From positions 3,162,001-3,226,000 of the forward strand of contig NZ_AP021874.1 in the NCBI RefSeq assembly GCF_009688945.1: a DNA stretch of 64,000 bases, written 5' to 3'. The notes under the pieces were generated by a model. It was not told the DNA's origin. It was given only the letters and a program-made list of their open reading frames with translations, and did no database searches. Each line of letters begins with the position of its first letter. Positions within the stretch are counted from its first letter, which is position 1. Shown in pieces: positions 18,701 through 25,867 of the stretch. The position numbers and the translations under genes are program-made. The stretch is from Desulfosarcina alkanivorans (GTDB taxonomy: Bacteria; Desulfobacterota; Desulfobacteria; Desulfobacterales; Desulfosarcinaceae).

Positions 18701-20169
18701 CCATGGCTCTCGGCGGCGAGGGCTCGGGAAGCGTCACCAGTTCTCCGGCCGGCATCGACTGCGGCAGCGGATGCACGGCGGTTTTTTATGCCGGAACCCC
18801 CATCACCCTTTTCGCCTCGCCCGATGATGCCTGCACGGCCTTTTCCGGATGGTCCGGCGGCGAATGTTCCGGGACCGGACCGTGCATGTTTGAATTGAAT
18901 GGGGACACCCTTATTACGGCGGTGTTCGACCTGCCGGATTCAGACGGCGACGGCGTCCTGGACTGCAACGACGCCTTCCCGGATGACCCCGACGAAACCC
19001 TGGACGGCGATGGCGACGGCATCGGCGACAATGCCGACACGGACCATGACAATGACGGCATGCCGACGGACTGGGAAGTGCAAAACGGCCTGGATCCGCT
19101 TGTGGACGATGCCGATCTGAACCCGGACAATGACGGGTTGACCAACCTGGAAGAGTATCAAACCGGCACGGATCCCCGGGTGGAAACGGATGGCCCTGGC
19201 ATCCCGGTGCTCGTTTCCCCGAGCCATGCGGCAACCGGACAAGCCCTGACCCTGTCCCTTGAGGCCGGGTATACGGGCGGCGCGGACACGTCGCTGCATG
19301 CCGGGACCCGGTGGCAGATCGCCCTGGACGCGGATTTCACCGATGCGCTGATGGATATCAGTTCGGAAACGCATAAAACCGGAATCACCGTTCCCGTCGG
19401 CGTGCTGGGGCCCTATACGACCTGTTACTGGCGGGTTCGATATGCTGATACCGGCGCTTTGAACTGGCCCTGGTCGGGCTCAAGGGCTTTTACCACAGGG
19501 ACGGGCTGTGCCGACGAAGATGGCAACGGGCTCCCCGACGATCAGGAGGTCGGTCGGGAAACGGAATCGGATCTGGACGGGGACGGCCAAAACGACCTTT
19601 TCCAGGCGGACATGCACTGCATTGAACTTTCCGACGGCTCCGGCTGGACCTGCCTCCAGAACGGCGCGGCCTGCCGGGTCGATGAATTTTTCCGCATCGG
19701 CGATGAGGAAATCGCCGGCGCGGACGGCCGGCCGGATCGCCTCCCCTGCGGCCTGTTCGGATTCCGGCTGATTGTCGATGCGCCCGGCGATCCGGTGGTG
19801 GTGAACAAGTACTACTCCACGCCCCTGCCTGAAAATGTCGCCTGGTACAAATACGACAGCATTAACGGATGGTTCGATTATTCGGGCTTTGTGACCGTCG
19901 GTGAGGACCGGCAGGCCGTGGCCATTGAACTCATGGACGGGGGGTACGGGGATGCGGATGGTGTCGCCAACGGCGTCATCGTCGATCCGTCCGGGCCGGC
20001 AAGCATCGATAATTCCGGCGGTGGCGGCAGTGGATGTTTTATCACCGCCGCCGGGGGTGATCGACACGGCGGGAACCGGGGGCCATTCCGCTGGTGCTTC
20101 GTGGCTGCCGCTTCCCTGGCAGCCGGGATATGGCGGTGGATAAGAAATTCTGAACCGGAGGATGTCTGA
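12799..20169 (+). CDS. Giant secreted multidomain repeat protein (DUF4347 ... CFI-box C-terminus)
   Basis: 2456 aa, probably surface-exposed. Residues 15-30 are a hydrophobic export signal. Residues 58-225 are a DUF4347 domain (FIDPGIADY, VVTHG, LLYGCNIA), common at the head of large adhesins. From about 230 come alternating beta modules, with near-copies starting at residues 404, 737 and 1067. Then follow cadherin/tandem-95-like repeats to 1570, a right-handed beta-helix with choice-of-anchor-Q features (1570-1850), a Calx-beta domain (1854-1964), an InlB-type Cys-containing repeat (1965-2045), Asp-rich thrombospondin-3 calcium repeats (2046-2130) and a choice-of-anchor-U-like region. The end has SGCFITAAGG, a CFI-box, then a hydrophobic helix and basic residues, resembling a sorting/anchoring tail. 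The start follows ACCAGGAGCGGATCCCC. The likely role is adhesion or surface matrix. Confidence 0.88.
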   Translation: MCDYSDSIENIRRSVTTTVCILLTILAVLGTTERGFSFNRRDKNPENAGLTGIARHQEMIFIDPGIADYEPLLLSQGSHIDTVLLDNGSPGIVQIAEALHGRDNVRAIHVVTHGRQGRIAFQHGALAMGNLSRYRDAFREIAGAIDPDGTILLYGCNIARNEEGKKFIAAIAALTKRCVAASDDPTGAFDQGGDWRLETATGEVAASGVSGAFAASGFSGLLLESGVETFSGAEFSDGETVNTNDGNFTLTTEVAGGLSWDSSTLEVYIDSGTTGTTAGIQYIKVATTSAASPPTFQLDAITISEYEDESGDAFQQIVVAGYGSDDQKLAEYHFDAGSLDGVAFKFNDGGHKIDLSGSDFSGANIKYFTIGIHTGVQELYDFGLLSFQITITLTSDDPVLQNLHGDSLSYATGDGPVIVDQGTAVSVSDGDSANFDGGVLAISITDGIVDASEERLSLDDSRGIVELSGLTAGSGISVDDTPVGTLGNAIAAGEDLVIRLNGNANAANTAMLIGAVTYENTDTINPVPGTRTIGVVLIDGAGGTSETSSATVTVGGSDHRNFEGAVVDSGTVTTADGDFEVSTGNAQGMDRYAYASSLDEVYINDSALSSDAQNFTVAAISSAAVAAFRLDSVTFSESPADSGNDFYGNIVITGFDDGTQSAIHSFPASAFPTDFQTRIGGCSVDLNGTDFDTADIDAFTVSFTPANQSPYVFAITSFSITVTQSQSSENPILDNLHGDSLSYAKGDGGVVVDQGTAVVVTDSDSVDFDGGDLTVTISAGGADASENILSLQSETVFLSGSTAGSAVSVGDMVIGTLENDIAAGEDLVVNLNGNATAARTAMLIGAVTYENTDTINPVPGVRSIDFVLTDGDGGKSEMSGTTVAVVDAGHRNFEGAMHSGGIVTSADGDFQVSTANSEGVTTASYAAYLDEVYIDDDSATSSTQVFTVAASGAAPFSMFELDAVTFSELPAGSGDDFSDNIVITGFNDSVQCASFSFPASDFETDFRTETAGGHTVDLNGSDFDGVGIDAFTIGFTPSDQPPYVFAMTSFLIAVAPVNAAPTISDMDGDSLAYREDDVAVVIDQGTPAGVIDPDSSDFAGGTLTVTISTGEDAQEDVLSLDTGGTVALAGSAVWVGSTEVGTLDNAVTAGADLVIHLNGDADAANTAALIGAVTYENTDTGNPTAGPRTVQFTLADGDGGTSSASSATVTVSRINDPPAVAVNTGSILAEGGLDTLAASELNEGDPDDSGTGLSYTVADPVAHGTLWVDSDGSGSVNGTETALSATGQFTQSDIDNGRLRYAHDGGETLSDYFTFSLADGREDGAAVLTGQTFSIAITAVNDDPSLSGLITDVMVTEDTAGNVNLSSATLSDADSGSGSVTLTLAAGNGVLSAASSDGVAAGGSGTGTLTLTGTVAHIDAFLNTPSHIQYTGAWNASGNHADTLTLTANDAGNTGDGGGGNVSLGTVNVDIAAVNDAPEIIGQTRLNTYETAPVAITLGDLVVTDPDNTYPDGFTLTVLDGDHYTRSGQVVTPAAGFAGDLSVPVSVSDGTDDSSVFELTLHVGTEKRVENINDAGAGSLRQVLADAGDGDRIDLSGVAGTITLTSGPLAVGRDVEINGSQTDGIVIDGGGADRVIEIYAGATVTLSDLTVTNGAVADSGGGLSNSGDLTLVRVTVSGNASTLGNRGGGIHNHGTLTMKNSTVSGNSADGGGGGIVNDGILAITHCTIAANTSSTAAGGLLNTGTLSMTNTLIAGNSPTDAANTGTVAANTGNLIEDAGIPASLSGNPDLGALADNGGSTRTHGLSSGSIAVDAGDQNAAETEDQRGNARPVDGDGDDHAVADIGAFEYSPGAVEFSTAAFSTAEDDGVATIAVVRSGVGDGPVSVAYETSDGTATAGSDYTAASGTLTWRHGDTSDKTFTMAILDDVDDEPDETVNLALTGISGAGTASILSAVLTIGDNDVYCTLTMALGGEGSGSVTSSPAGIDCGSGCTAVFYAGTPITLFASPDDACTAFSGWSGGECSGTGPCMFELNGDTLITAVFDLPDSDGDGVLDCNDAFPDDPDETLDGDGDGIGDNADTDHDNDGMPTDWEVQNGLDPLVDDADLNPDNDGLTNLEEYQTGTDPRVETDGPGIPVLVSPSHAATGQALTLSLEAGYTGGADTSLHAGTRWQIALDADFTDALMDISSETHKTGITVPVGVLGPYTTCYWRVRYADTGALNWPWSGSRAFTTGTGCADEDGNGLPDDQEVGRETESDLDGDGQNDLFQADMHCIELSDGSGWTCLQNGAACRVDEFFRIGDEEIAGADGRPDRLPCGLFGFRLIVDAPGDPVVVNKYYSTPLPENVAWYKYDSINGWFDYSGFVTVGEDRQAVAIELMDGGYGDADGVANGVIVDPSGPASIDNSGGGGSGCFITAAGGDRHGGNRGPFRWCFVAAASLAAGIWRWIRNSEPEDV
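14002..16440 (+). repeat. Long in-frame tandem repeats (about 1 kb unit)
   Basis: The motif GGAGACAGCCTGTC(T/C)TACGCC begins at 14011 and 15010, with a diverged third copy at about 16000, giving periods of 999 and 990 bases (333 and 330 codons). The first two units share long stretches of identity, including the ATGCTGATCGG..GCGGTGACC segments. They encode repeated beta-sandwich pairs of the giant protein and are substrates for unequal crossing-over. Confidence 0.9.
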
Positions 20170-20271
20170 GCAGGGATGCCGGCGGCATCGGCGGCACCCC
20201 TGACCGGGGCCGGCCACCCCCTTCTGGGTGATGGTCAGGCCCCCCCGGCCGGCGGGACCACCGGCAGCAAA

Positions 20272-21279
20272 TCAGAGGTTGGCCCTGGCGAGGCATCGGT
20301 CCAGCGCAGCCTTGGCTTTCCCGATGGCTTCCGAAGGACGCATTTCACGCAGCCGCGCATTCCACGGCTCCACGACGACCGGGCCTTCGAAGCCCAATGC
20401 ATCCAGTTTGTTGAGCATGCCGGTCAGATCGATCGTTCCCGTTGCGCCCGGCAGTTCCCGTTGGAATTCGGGCAGGGTGAACCGGTCGTAATCGCCGTCC
20501 AGGCCGTCATTGACCTCCACATAAACAACCTCTTCGGGCGCCAGTTTTTCAATATCCAGCAGTCCGGCGCCACTGGTGTACCAATGAAAGGCATCCAGCT
20601 TGATGCCCACGCAGTGCTGTGAACCCGCTGCTGCAATGAGCGCCCGGATGCCGTCAAGGGTGTGGATGAAATCGAACCGTCGCTGCCGCCGCATCGTCGT
20701 GGGGCCGATGAATTCCAGTCCGAGGCGCACCCCATAGGCTTCCAGCAACGGCTTGATCCGTTTCAGCCGCCTGCACAGCAGTGCGAAGTGGTCATAATAG
20801 GGCAGGGTGTCGGAAGACGGCTGAACGTACCCGACGCAACGGTCGAAACCCGCTTCCCGGCATAGAGACAGATCCTGCTCGAAAGTGGTAAGGCTCTGCT
20901 CGAATTCCGCGTCAGCGTGGCAGGCATTGAAAGCAGCCGAGAATGCAAATGCCCCCGGCTTCAGGTGGTACTGCTCGATCAGCTGGAGGGCCTGACCGGG
21001 GCCATGTTCCCTCAGGAAGTGACGGTCCGCGTTGACGGCGTCAAATCCGAATTGCCGGGCCAGCCGACAGCTCTCCGGAAACGGCAGGACATGGCCGAGG
21101 GATCCGCAGTGCGGGCGGTCGGTGTGCGCGGGTGCATCGGTTACATTCAGCGTGCGGAGCCATCTGCACCGGGCTTTCGCCGGAGACGTCTTCAATGCTG
21201 TTTCAGGCGCTTTCGCCGGATCGTGGTTCCTCATTCCAGGTGCCAAACCATACGAAACCGCTTTGGATTCAGGCGACAT
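20272..21279 (-). CDS. Sugar phosphate isomerase/epimerase-like TIM-barrel protein
   Basis: 335-aa protein of the xylose-isomerase-like TIM-barrel superfamily (IolE/IolI/AP-endonuclease-2 type). Metal-ligand motifs are visible as LGLEFIGP (Glu), GIKLDAFHWY (Asp/His), VYVEVNDGLDGDYD and VVVEPWN near the C-terminus. Family members isomerise or dehydrate inosose, ketoses or hydroxypyruvate; the substrate is unknown. The start is the ATG at 21279, whose ATGTCGCCTGA overlaps the stop of the upstream cyclase gene, with GAGGAG 13 bases before it; the longer frame would start at a TTG inside that site. Tight coupling with a DOI-synthase-like enzyme suggests both act on the same cyclitol or keto-sugar. 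Confidence 0.82.
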   Translation of the reverse strand: MSPESKAVSYGLAPGMRNHDPAKAPETALKTSPAKARCRWLRTLNVTDAPAHTDRPHCGSLGHVLPFPESCRLARQFGFDAVNADRHFLREHGPGQALQLIEQYHLKPGAFAFSAAFNACHADAEFEQSLTTFEQDLSLCREAGFDRCVGYVQPSSDTLPYYDHFALLCRRLKRIKPLLEAYGVRLGLEFIGPTTMRRQRRFDFIHTLDGIRALIAAAGSQHCVGIKLDAFHWYTSGAGLLDIEKLAPEEVVYVEVNDGLDGDYDRFTLPEFQRELPGATGTIDLTGMLNKLDALGFEGPVVVEPWNARLREMRPSEAIGKAKAALDRCLARANL

Positions 21280-22432
21280 AGTTTTGAAAAAACTCCTCAA
21301 TCACCCGTCGAACGATTTTTTCATCCACGTGGACGAGAAAATCGCCGTTTTCCTTTCTGCATTGTCCGATGCGCTGCAAAAGGACATACCGGACATCGCT
21401 GCCGATTTTTTTATTGTCGACATACATCGTACCGAAGATATTCGCCGGGTTAAGATGCTCCGGGAGACGTGGCCTCAGCGCCAGGACATCATCGATCAGC
21501 CGGTAATGGAGTGCGACCGCATCACCATCGATATAGCCTAATTTCAGGGAAAGCTCGGCGGCGATTTTCATGCCGATGGAAACGGCTTCACCGTGTGTCA
21601 ACGCACCCTTTGCAAGCCATTCGATGGCATGGGCAAAGGTGTGCCCGTATTCAAGAATGATCCCGTATCGCCTTTCGGTCGGATCCTTTTTGAGAATTTC
21701 AAGCTTGGAACGGATCAATTTGAAGCACAGGTCCGTCAGCTGCTGTGAAGAGTAATCCCCTTTCTTCCTGATGGCGTGTTCCAGAAAGGGGAGACATGCG
21801 TCCTGGTCGATCAGCCCGTTTTTGATGCCCTCGATGATGCCGGAACGCTTGAATCGCAGGGGTTCCGTCTCGGTATATCGCGTGTCTGTCCATGCAAAAA
21901 CAGGAGCATGGTAAATTCCGAAATTATTTTTGCCGTATTTCCCGTTCACGGCCTGCTTGTTGCTGAGCATCCCATCGGTCTGGTGGGTAATCGTGGTGGG
22001 GACTTCGACAAAACGAATCCCCCTGAAGATCAGCCCGGCGGCGAGACCGGTGATGTTCCCCACGGAACCGCCTCCGAAAGCGATCAGGAGCGATCGCTTG
22101 CTGACCCCTTTGGCGACAAGTCGGTCACACACGTCTTGGAGGACGTCGAAGGTCTTGCAGGTTTCCCCCCTGGGAAGCAGGTGGATATCCGTGGCAGGAA
22201 ATGTTTGTTGGATCTTGTCGAAAAACGGTTCGCCGTATAGGTCGAAGATAAACGCATCGGTCAATAAAAAAAAACGGTCTACAGGACGATGGCGGGTTGC
22301 GCGGTCGAGGGTGTCGATAAAGTGATCCTCGATATCCCGGCCGAAGAATAAGGGAAATGTCGGTTCCAGCCCAACGTCTATCCGGATGAATTTTCCGCGA
22401 TCGAATTCGATTATCGGGTTGTAGTCAAACAT
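21269..22432 (-). CDS. Sugar-phosphate cyclase, 2-deoxy-scyllo-inosose/dehydroquinate synthase superfamily
   Basis: 387-aa NAD- and metal-dependent cyclase. AFGGGSVGNITGLAAGLIFRG is the NAD-binding loop, PTTITHQTDGMLSNKQAVN..GKNNFG the substrate loop, and the metal ligands appear as Glu in GIIEGIKNGL, His in EYGHTFAHAIE and His in THGEAVSIG. The GGG(x)xGN and (S)xKQAVN forms resemble 2-deoxy-scyllo-inosose synthases (BtrC-like) more than housekeeping AroB. The N-terminus (about 50 aa) is longer than in AroB. Expected chemistry is phosphate elimination and ring closure of a sugar phosphate (glucose-6-P or a heptulose-7-P) to a carbocycle. A sigma-70-like promoter at 22652-22679 precedes it. 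The exact substrate is undetermined. Confidence 0.82.
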   Translation of the reverse strand: MFDYNPIIEFDRGKFIRIDVGLEPTFPLFFGRDIEDHFIDTLDRATRHRPVDRFFLLTDAFIFDLYGEPFFDKIQQTFPATDIHLLPRGETCKTFDVLQDVCDRLVAKGVSKRSLLIAFGGGSVGNITGLAAGLIFRGIRFVEVPTTITHQTDGMLSNKQAVNGKYGKNNFGIYHAPVFAWTDTRYTETEPLRFKRSGIIEGIKNGLIDQDACLPFLEHAIRKKGDYSSQQLTDLCFKLIRSKLEILKKDPTERRYGIILEYGHTFAHAIEWLAKGALTHGEAVSIGMKIAAELSLKLGYIDGDAVALHYRLIDDVLALRPRLPEHLNPANIFGTMYVDNKKIGSDVRYVLLQRIGQCRKENGDFLVHVDEKIVRRVIEEFFQNYVA

Positions 22433-22441
22433 TCACGGTAA

Positions 22442-22525
22442 CTATAACGTTTCGATCGCATGGCCAGTGAGCCGCCGGACCTTTGGGTTGTCCCATTTCA
22501 GGTGTCATCGGATGGTCTTGAACAT
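22442..22525 (-). other. Possible leader ORF with in-frame TGA upstream of the cyclase gene
   Basis: Within the roughly 220-nt leader, GAAGGAGACGCGC precedes an ATG at 22525. The frame reads MFKTIR, a TGA, then HLKWDNPKVRRLTGHAIETL and a TAG at 22442, which ends 10 bases before the cyclase ATG. As written, only a six-residue peptide would be made. The readthrough peptide looks protein-like, so this may be a decayed small gene (TGG changed to TGA), a leader peptide, or chance. I saw no SECIS-like hairpin after the TGA. Confidence 0.3.
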
Positions 22526-22651
22526 GCGCGTCTCCTTCACGCGGCTCGCCGATATACCGTTGTCATCCTGCCCCGAATGGCCCGGGCGAACCAACCAGGC
22601 CCGCCGGCAGGCTTTTGCAAAGCGCATTGTTCAACATTTTCAGAGCTATGG

Positions 22652-22679
22652 ATAATAGCTTAAATTTACTTTATGTCAA
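22652..22679 (-). promoter_or_regulatory. Sigma-70-type promoter for the cyclase/isomerase genes
   Basis: On the minus strand, TTGACA (22679-22674), a 16-base AT-rich spacer and TATTAT (22657-22652). It lies about 220 bases before the cyclase start, implying a long leader that contains the short ORF with a strong ribosome site. Confidence 0.6.
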
Positions 22680-22754
22680 GGCCAACCCCAATTATAATCA
22701 CCGCCGCCGGTGGCCGCCGATTGACAGTCGCTTTTTCGGAAGTGAAGCCGGCCG

Positions 22755-24389
22755 TCAATCGAGGATATCCCTTACTTTCCGGGACAGGGCATTGACCGTG
22801 AACGGTTTCTGGATAAAGCCGCGGCACCCGCGTTTCAAAATGCCTGAGGCCAGGCCGTCGATACTGTAGCCGCTCGACAATAACACCCTGACATCGGGGT
22901 TCACGGCTTTCAACCGGTCGAAGGTGTCGCCCCCGTTCATGTGCGGCATGATCAGGTCCAGGATGATCAGGTCAATCGATCTCGCCCTGTTTTCATAGAT
23001 GTCCAGGGCCGCCTGCCCGGAGTCCGCCGTGATGACGGTGTATCCCAGTTTGCTGAGGAGCTTTTCACCGACCTCGAGGATAATCGATTCGTCATCCACC
23101 AGCAGGACGGTTTCGCGGCCCTTTTCAAGGCGTTCGGATTTGACCTGATGCTTGGGGACCGCCTTTTCGGATGCGGGCAGGTAAAAGAAAAAAACACTGC
23201 CCCGCCCCGGCTCGCTGTCGACATCGATCCCCCCCTGGTGATTTTTAATGATCCCGTAGGCGGATGCCAGGCCGAGCCCGGTTCCCTTTCCGACACCCTT
23301 GGTCGTGAAAAAGGGGTCAAAAATCATCGGCCGCACCGCCGGCTCAATCCCGGTTCCCGTATCGGCGACGGACACGCGGACATACCGGCCGGGTGCGATG
23401 GCGTATGGGGTGGCATCGTTTTCGTCGAGGAACTCATTGCGGGCTTCCACCACGAGGTCGCCGCCATCCGGCATGGCGTGCCAGGCATTGATGAACAGAT
23501 TGAGCAGGACCTGCTCAATCTGTCCGCGGTCCGCGTCAACCGGCCACAGATCCATGGGGAGTTTTTGCTGAATCTGAATTTCCTTGCGGGTCCGGCCGAA
23601 CATCTCGGCGCCGGATTTGATCAGGTCATTCAAATCCGTCGGCTTGACCTCATACTTGCCGCCCTGTGCAAGCCCCAGGAGCTGGCGGGTCAGATCCACG
23701 CCCCGCTGGACATATTCTTCAATCTGCTTCATCTGCCGATAATGCGGGTCGCCGGGCTGGTGATCCAGCATCGACAGGGATGCATTTCCCTGGATGCCCA
23801 TGAGAAGGTTGTTGAAATCGTGGGCGATGCCGCCGGCAAGGGTCCCCAGCGATTCCATTTTCTGGGCCTGCTGAAGCTTGATTTCAAGCTGTTTCTGGGC
23901 CTCTTCATTCCGTTTGCGCTCGGTGAGGTCGCGGGTGAGATCATAAAAGCCCACCACATCCCCGCCGGGTTCGGAAACCGGGACGAAGCTGGCCTCCAGC
24001 CAGACGGTGCCGCCGGCCTTCCCGGTGAAAGCCCCTTCGAACCGGACGTGCCTGCCCGACAGGGCGGACCGGACGTACCGTTCAACGTTGGCGTAGTTGT
24101 CCGCCCCGATCACATCGCGCATATGCCGGCCGACGATGGCGTCCCGCTGTATCCCAAAGGCGCGTTCATACTCGAGATTCACGAATTGAAAGCACTGATT
24201 GGCGTCCACGTAGGAGATTCGGGCAGGCAGGCTGTCTGCCAGCAGGCGCATGCGCTTTTCGTTTTCACGCAGGGCGGACAATTGTGCCTGCAGCTGCGGA
24301 TAGTAGCTTTTGCGTGTGGATTCCAGGCTCAGGCCGAGAAATTTTTCCCGCGCCTGTTTCAATCCATCCGGTTTTTCGAGTCTGGCCAT
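22755..24389 (-). CDS. PAS hybrid sensor histidine kinase/response regulator (ErcS-like)
   Basis: 544-aa cytoplasmic hybrid kinase. The N-terminal stretch [15 protein letters not shown] is characteristic of kinases linked to ErcA-type proteins. A PAS domain spans about 45-160, then HisKA with His190 ([13 protein letters not shown]), a HATPase domain with N box [11 protein letters not shown]1 DTGTGIE and G2 [10 protein letters not shown], and a C-terminal receiver (VDDES; phospho-acceptor Asp478 in LIILDLIMP; Lys in QKPFT). There is no transmembrane segment. It follows the iron-alcohol-dehydrogenase gene by 42 bases on the same strand, so the pair is probably one operon. In Pseudomonas the related system controls ethanol oxidation genes; the target here is unknown. 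Confidence 0.88.
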   Translation of the reverse strand: MARLEKPDGLKQAREKFLGLSLESTRKSYYPQLQAQLSALRENEKRMRLLADSLPARISYVDANQCFQFVNLEYERAFGIQRDAIVGRHMRDVIGADNYANVERYVRSALSGRHVRFEGAFTGKAGGTVWLEASFVPVSEPGGDVVGFYDLTRDLTERKRNEEAQKQLEIKLQQAQKMESLGTLAGGIAHDFNNLLMGIQGNASLSMLDHQPGDPHYRQMKQIEEYVQRGVDLTRQLLGLAQGGKYEVKPTDLNDLIKSGAEMFGRTRKEIQIQQKLPMDLWPVDADRGQIEQVLLNLFINAWHAMPDGGDLVVEARNEFLDENDATPYAIAPGRYVRVSVADTGTGIEPAVRPMIFDPFFTTKGVGKGTGLGLASAYGIIKNHQGGIDVDSEPGRGSVFFFYLPASEKAVPKHQVKSERLEKGRETVLLVDDESIILEVGEKLLSKLGYTVITADSGQAALDIYENRARSIDLIILDLIMPHMNGGDTFDRLKAVNPDVRVLLSSGYSIDGLASGILKRGCRGFIQKPFTVNALSRKVRDILD

Positions 24390-24431
24390 GATTTCAGTTA
24401 TCGACCTGAAAATCCAAAAAAGAAGGTTCTG

Positions 24432-25598
24432 TCAGAAAATCTTTTCAAACAGGGTTTCGATCTCCGCGGGGGCGGCATCCCGCGGGTTGGTCGCCAGGCA
24501 TGGATCCATGGACGCATGGGCCGCCAGCCCGGGGATGTCTCCGGCAGCGACGCCCAGGTCCCTCAGCCGCCTGGTGATTCCCAGCCCGCGCCGCAGTGAA
24601 GCGATCCGATCCTCCAGCGCCGATGCGATTTCGGACGGATCCCCTGCGCCCGCCTGGACCCCCATGGCGGCGGCCAGTTGGGAGTATTTTTCCGATGCGG
24701 CCGGGAAATTAAACGCCACCACCTTTTCCAGCAGCAGCGCATTGCATTCCCCATGAGCCAGATTCCTGGCGCCGCCAAGGCTGTGGGCCATGGCGTGAAC
24801 CAGACCGAGGCTGGCGTTGGAAAAGGCCAGCCCCGCCATCAGGCTGGCCATCATCATATTATCCCGGAAGGTGCAGCTGGACGGCTGCCGGCAAGCACCC
24901 GGCAGATTGCCGACGATCAGCCGCACCGCCTGGAGCGCGGCCATGTCGGTAAGCGGAGATGCGGCACTGGACACAAAGGACTCAAAGGCATGGCAAAGGG
25001 CGTCCATACCGGTGGCGGCCGTCAGTTCCGCCGGCATGGTCAGCGTCGTTTCAGGGTCCACCAGGGAGATGTCGGGAACCACCATCTTGCTGATAATGGC
25101 GATTTTCACCTGCCGACGCGTGTCCAGAATGATGGCAAATTGGGAAATATCCGCAGATGATCCGGCCGTCGTGGGGATAAAAATCAGCGGCGGTCCCGGG
25201 TTGGGAATCGCGTCAACGCCTTCGAAGTCAAGCACATGGCCCTGATTGCCGACGACCACGCCGATCCCCTTGGCGCAGTCCATGGGACTGCCGCCCCCCA
25301 CGGCCATGATAAGGTCGCATGCCTCGCCGGCGTATACCCCGGCCCCGGCCATGACCTCGTGGTCTTTGGGGTTGGGTGTGACGTCACTGAATACCGTGAA
25401 GGGAATGCCGGCTTCGGACAGGCTGGCTGCCACCTTGTGGGCCCAGCCGGCTGCGATCACCCCCGGATCCGTGACGAGCAGCACCTTGGAAGCACCGAAA
25501 TTGCCGGCGTGACGGCCGGCCAGCCCCAGCGCGGAGGCACCGTAGACGATCTCCGGAACCAGGAATTTTCTGAGGTTGAGCAAGGTTTTTGCGTCCAC
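24432..25598 (-). CDS. ercA: Iron-containing alcohol dehydrogenase-like protein (ErcA-like)
   Basis: 388-aa group III alcohol dehydrogenase fold. GGGSPMDCAKG is the NAD-binding motif. The metal ligands are all present: Asp and His in GMDALCHAFE, His in GLVHAMAHSLGG and His in NLAHGECNAL, so it may be catalytic. The neighbourhood, with an ErcS-like kinase directly downstream, suggests the regulatory ErcA role (an alcohol dehydrogenase homologue acting in signalling). The start is the GTG at 25598 with AAAGGAGAGCCTTGAC before it. A sigma-70-like promoter lies about 130 bases upstream (25728-25755). Whether it is enzyme, regulator or both cannot be decided from sequence. Confidence 0.85.
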   Translation of the reverse strand: MDAKTLLNLRKFLVPEIVYGASALGLAGRHAGNFGASKVLLVTDPGVIAAGWAHKVAASLSEAGIPFTVFSDVTPNPKDHEVMAGAGVYAGEACDLIMAVGGGSPMDCAKGIGVVVGNQGHVLDFEGVDAIPNPGPPLIFIPTTAGSSADISQFAIILDTRRQVKIAIISKMVVPDISLVDPETTLTMPAELTAATGMDALCHAFESFVSSAASPLTDMAALQAVRLIVGNLPGACRQPSSCTFRDNMMMASLMAGLAFSNASLGLVHAMAHSLGGARNLAHGECNALLLEKVVAFNFPAASEKYSQLAAAMGVQAGAGDPSEIASALEDRIASLRRGLGITRRLRDLGVAAGDIPGLAAHASMDPCLATNPRDAAPAEIETLFEKIF

Positions 25599-25727
25599 GT
25601 CAAGGCTCTCCTTTTGTATTGCCAGACCGGCCCGGCATTCCCGTTGAAAACAGGGTCGCCTGGAACCCGTCGGCCGGACCCCGCCGCTCGGTGCAGGCGG
25701 GTTGTCGGGAAGCTGCGTTCCTTATTC

Positions 25728-25755
25728 ATATTAAGACTGAATTGACAGGGTTCAA
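25728..25755 (-). promoter_or_regulatory. Sigma-70-type promoter for the ercA-like/kinase pair
   Basis: Minus strand TTGAAC (25755-25750), a 16-base spacer, TAATAT (25733-25728). It lies between the TauE/SafE-type gene end and the GTG start at 25598, in the direction of the ercA-like gene. Confidence 0.5.
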
Positions 25756-25867
25756 TTACTGTGTTTTTGGGCCAAAGAGATATGGATGGGGCCGACAGCT
25801 GCCGCGCACGGGCGTCTGTATCACCGCCGCAGGCAGTCGCCGGTGCCGCGCATGGACCGGCCATCGT

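Noticed and set aside
22442..22525. Selenoprotein gene at the in-frame TGA
   Set aside because: No SECIS-like hairpin with a suitable apical loop follows the TGA, and the peptide is very short; kept only as an open question.
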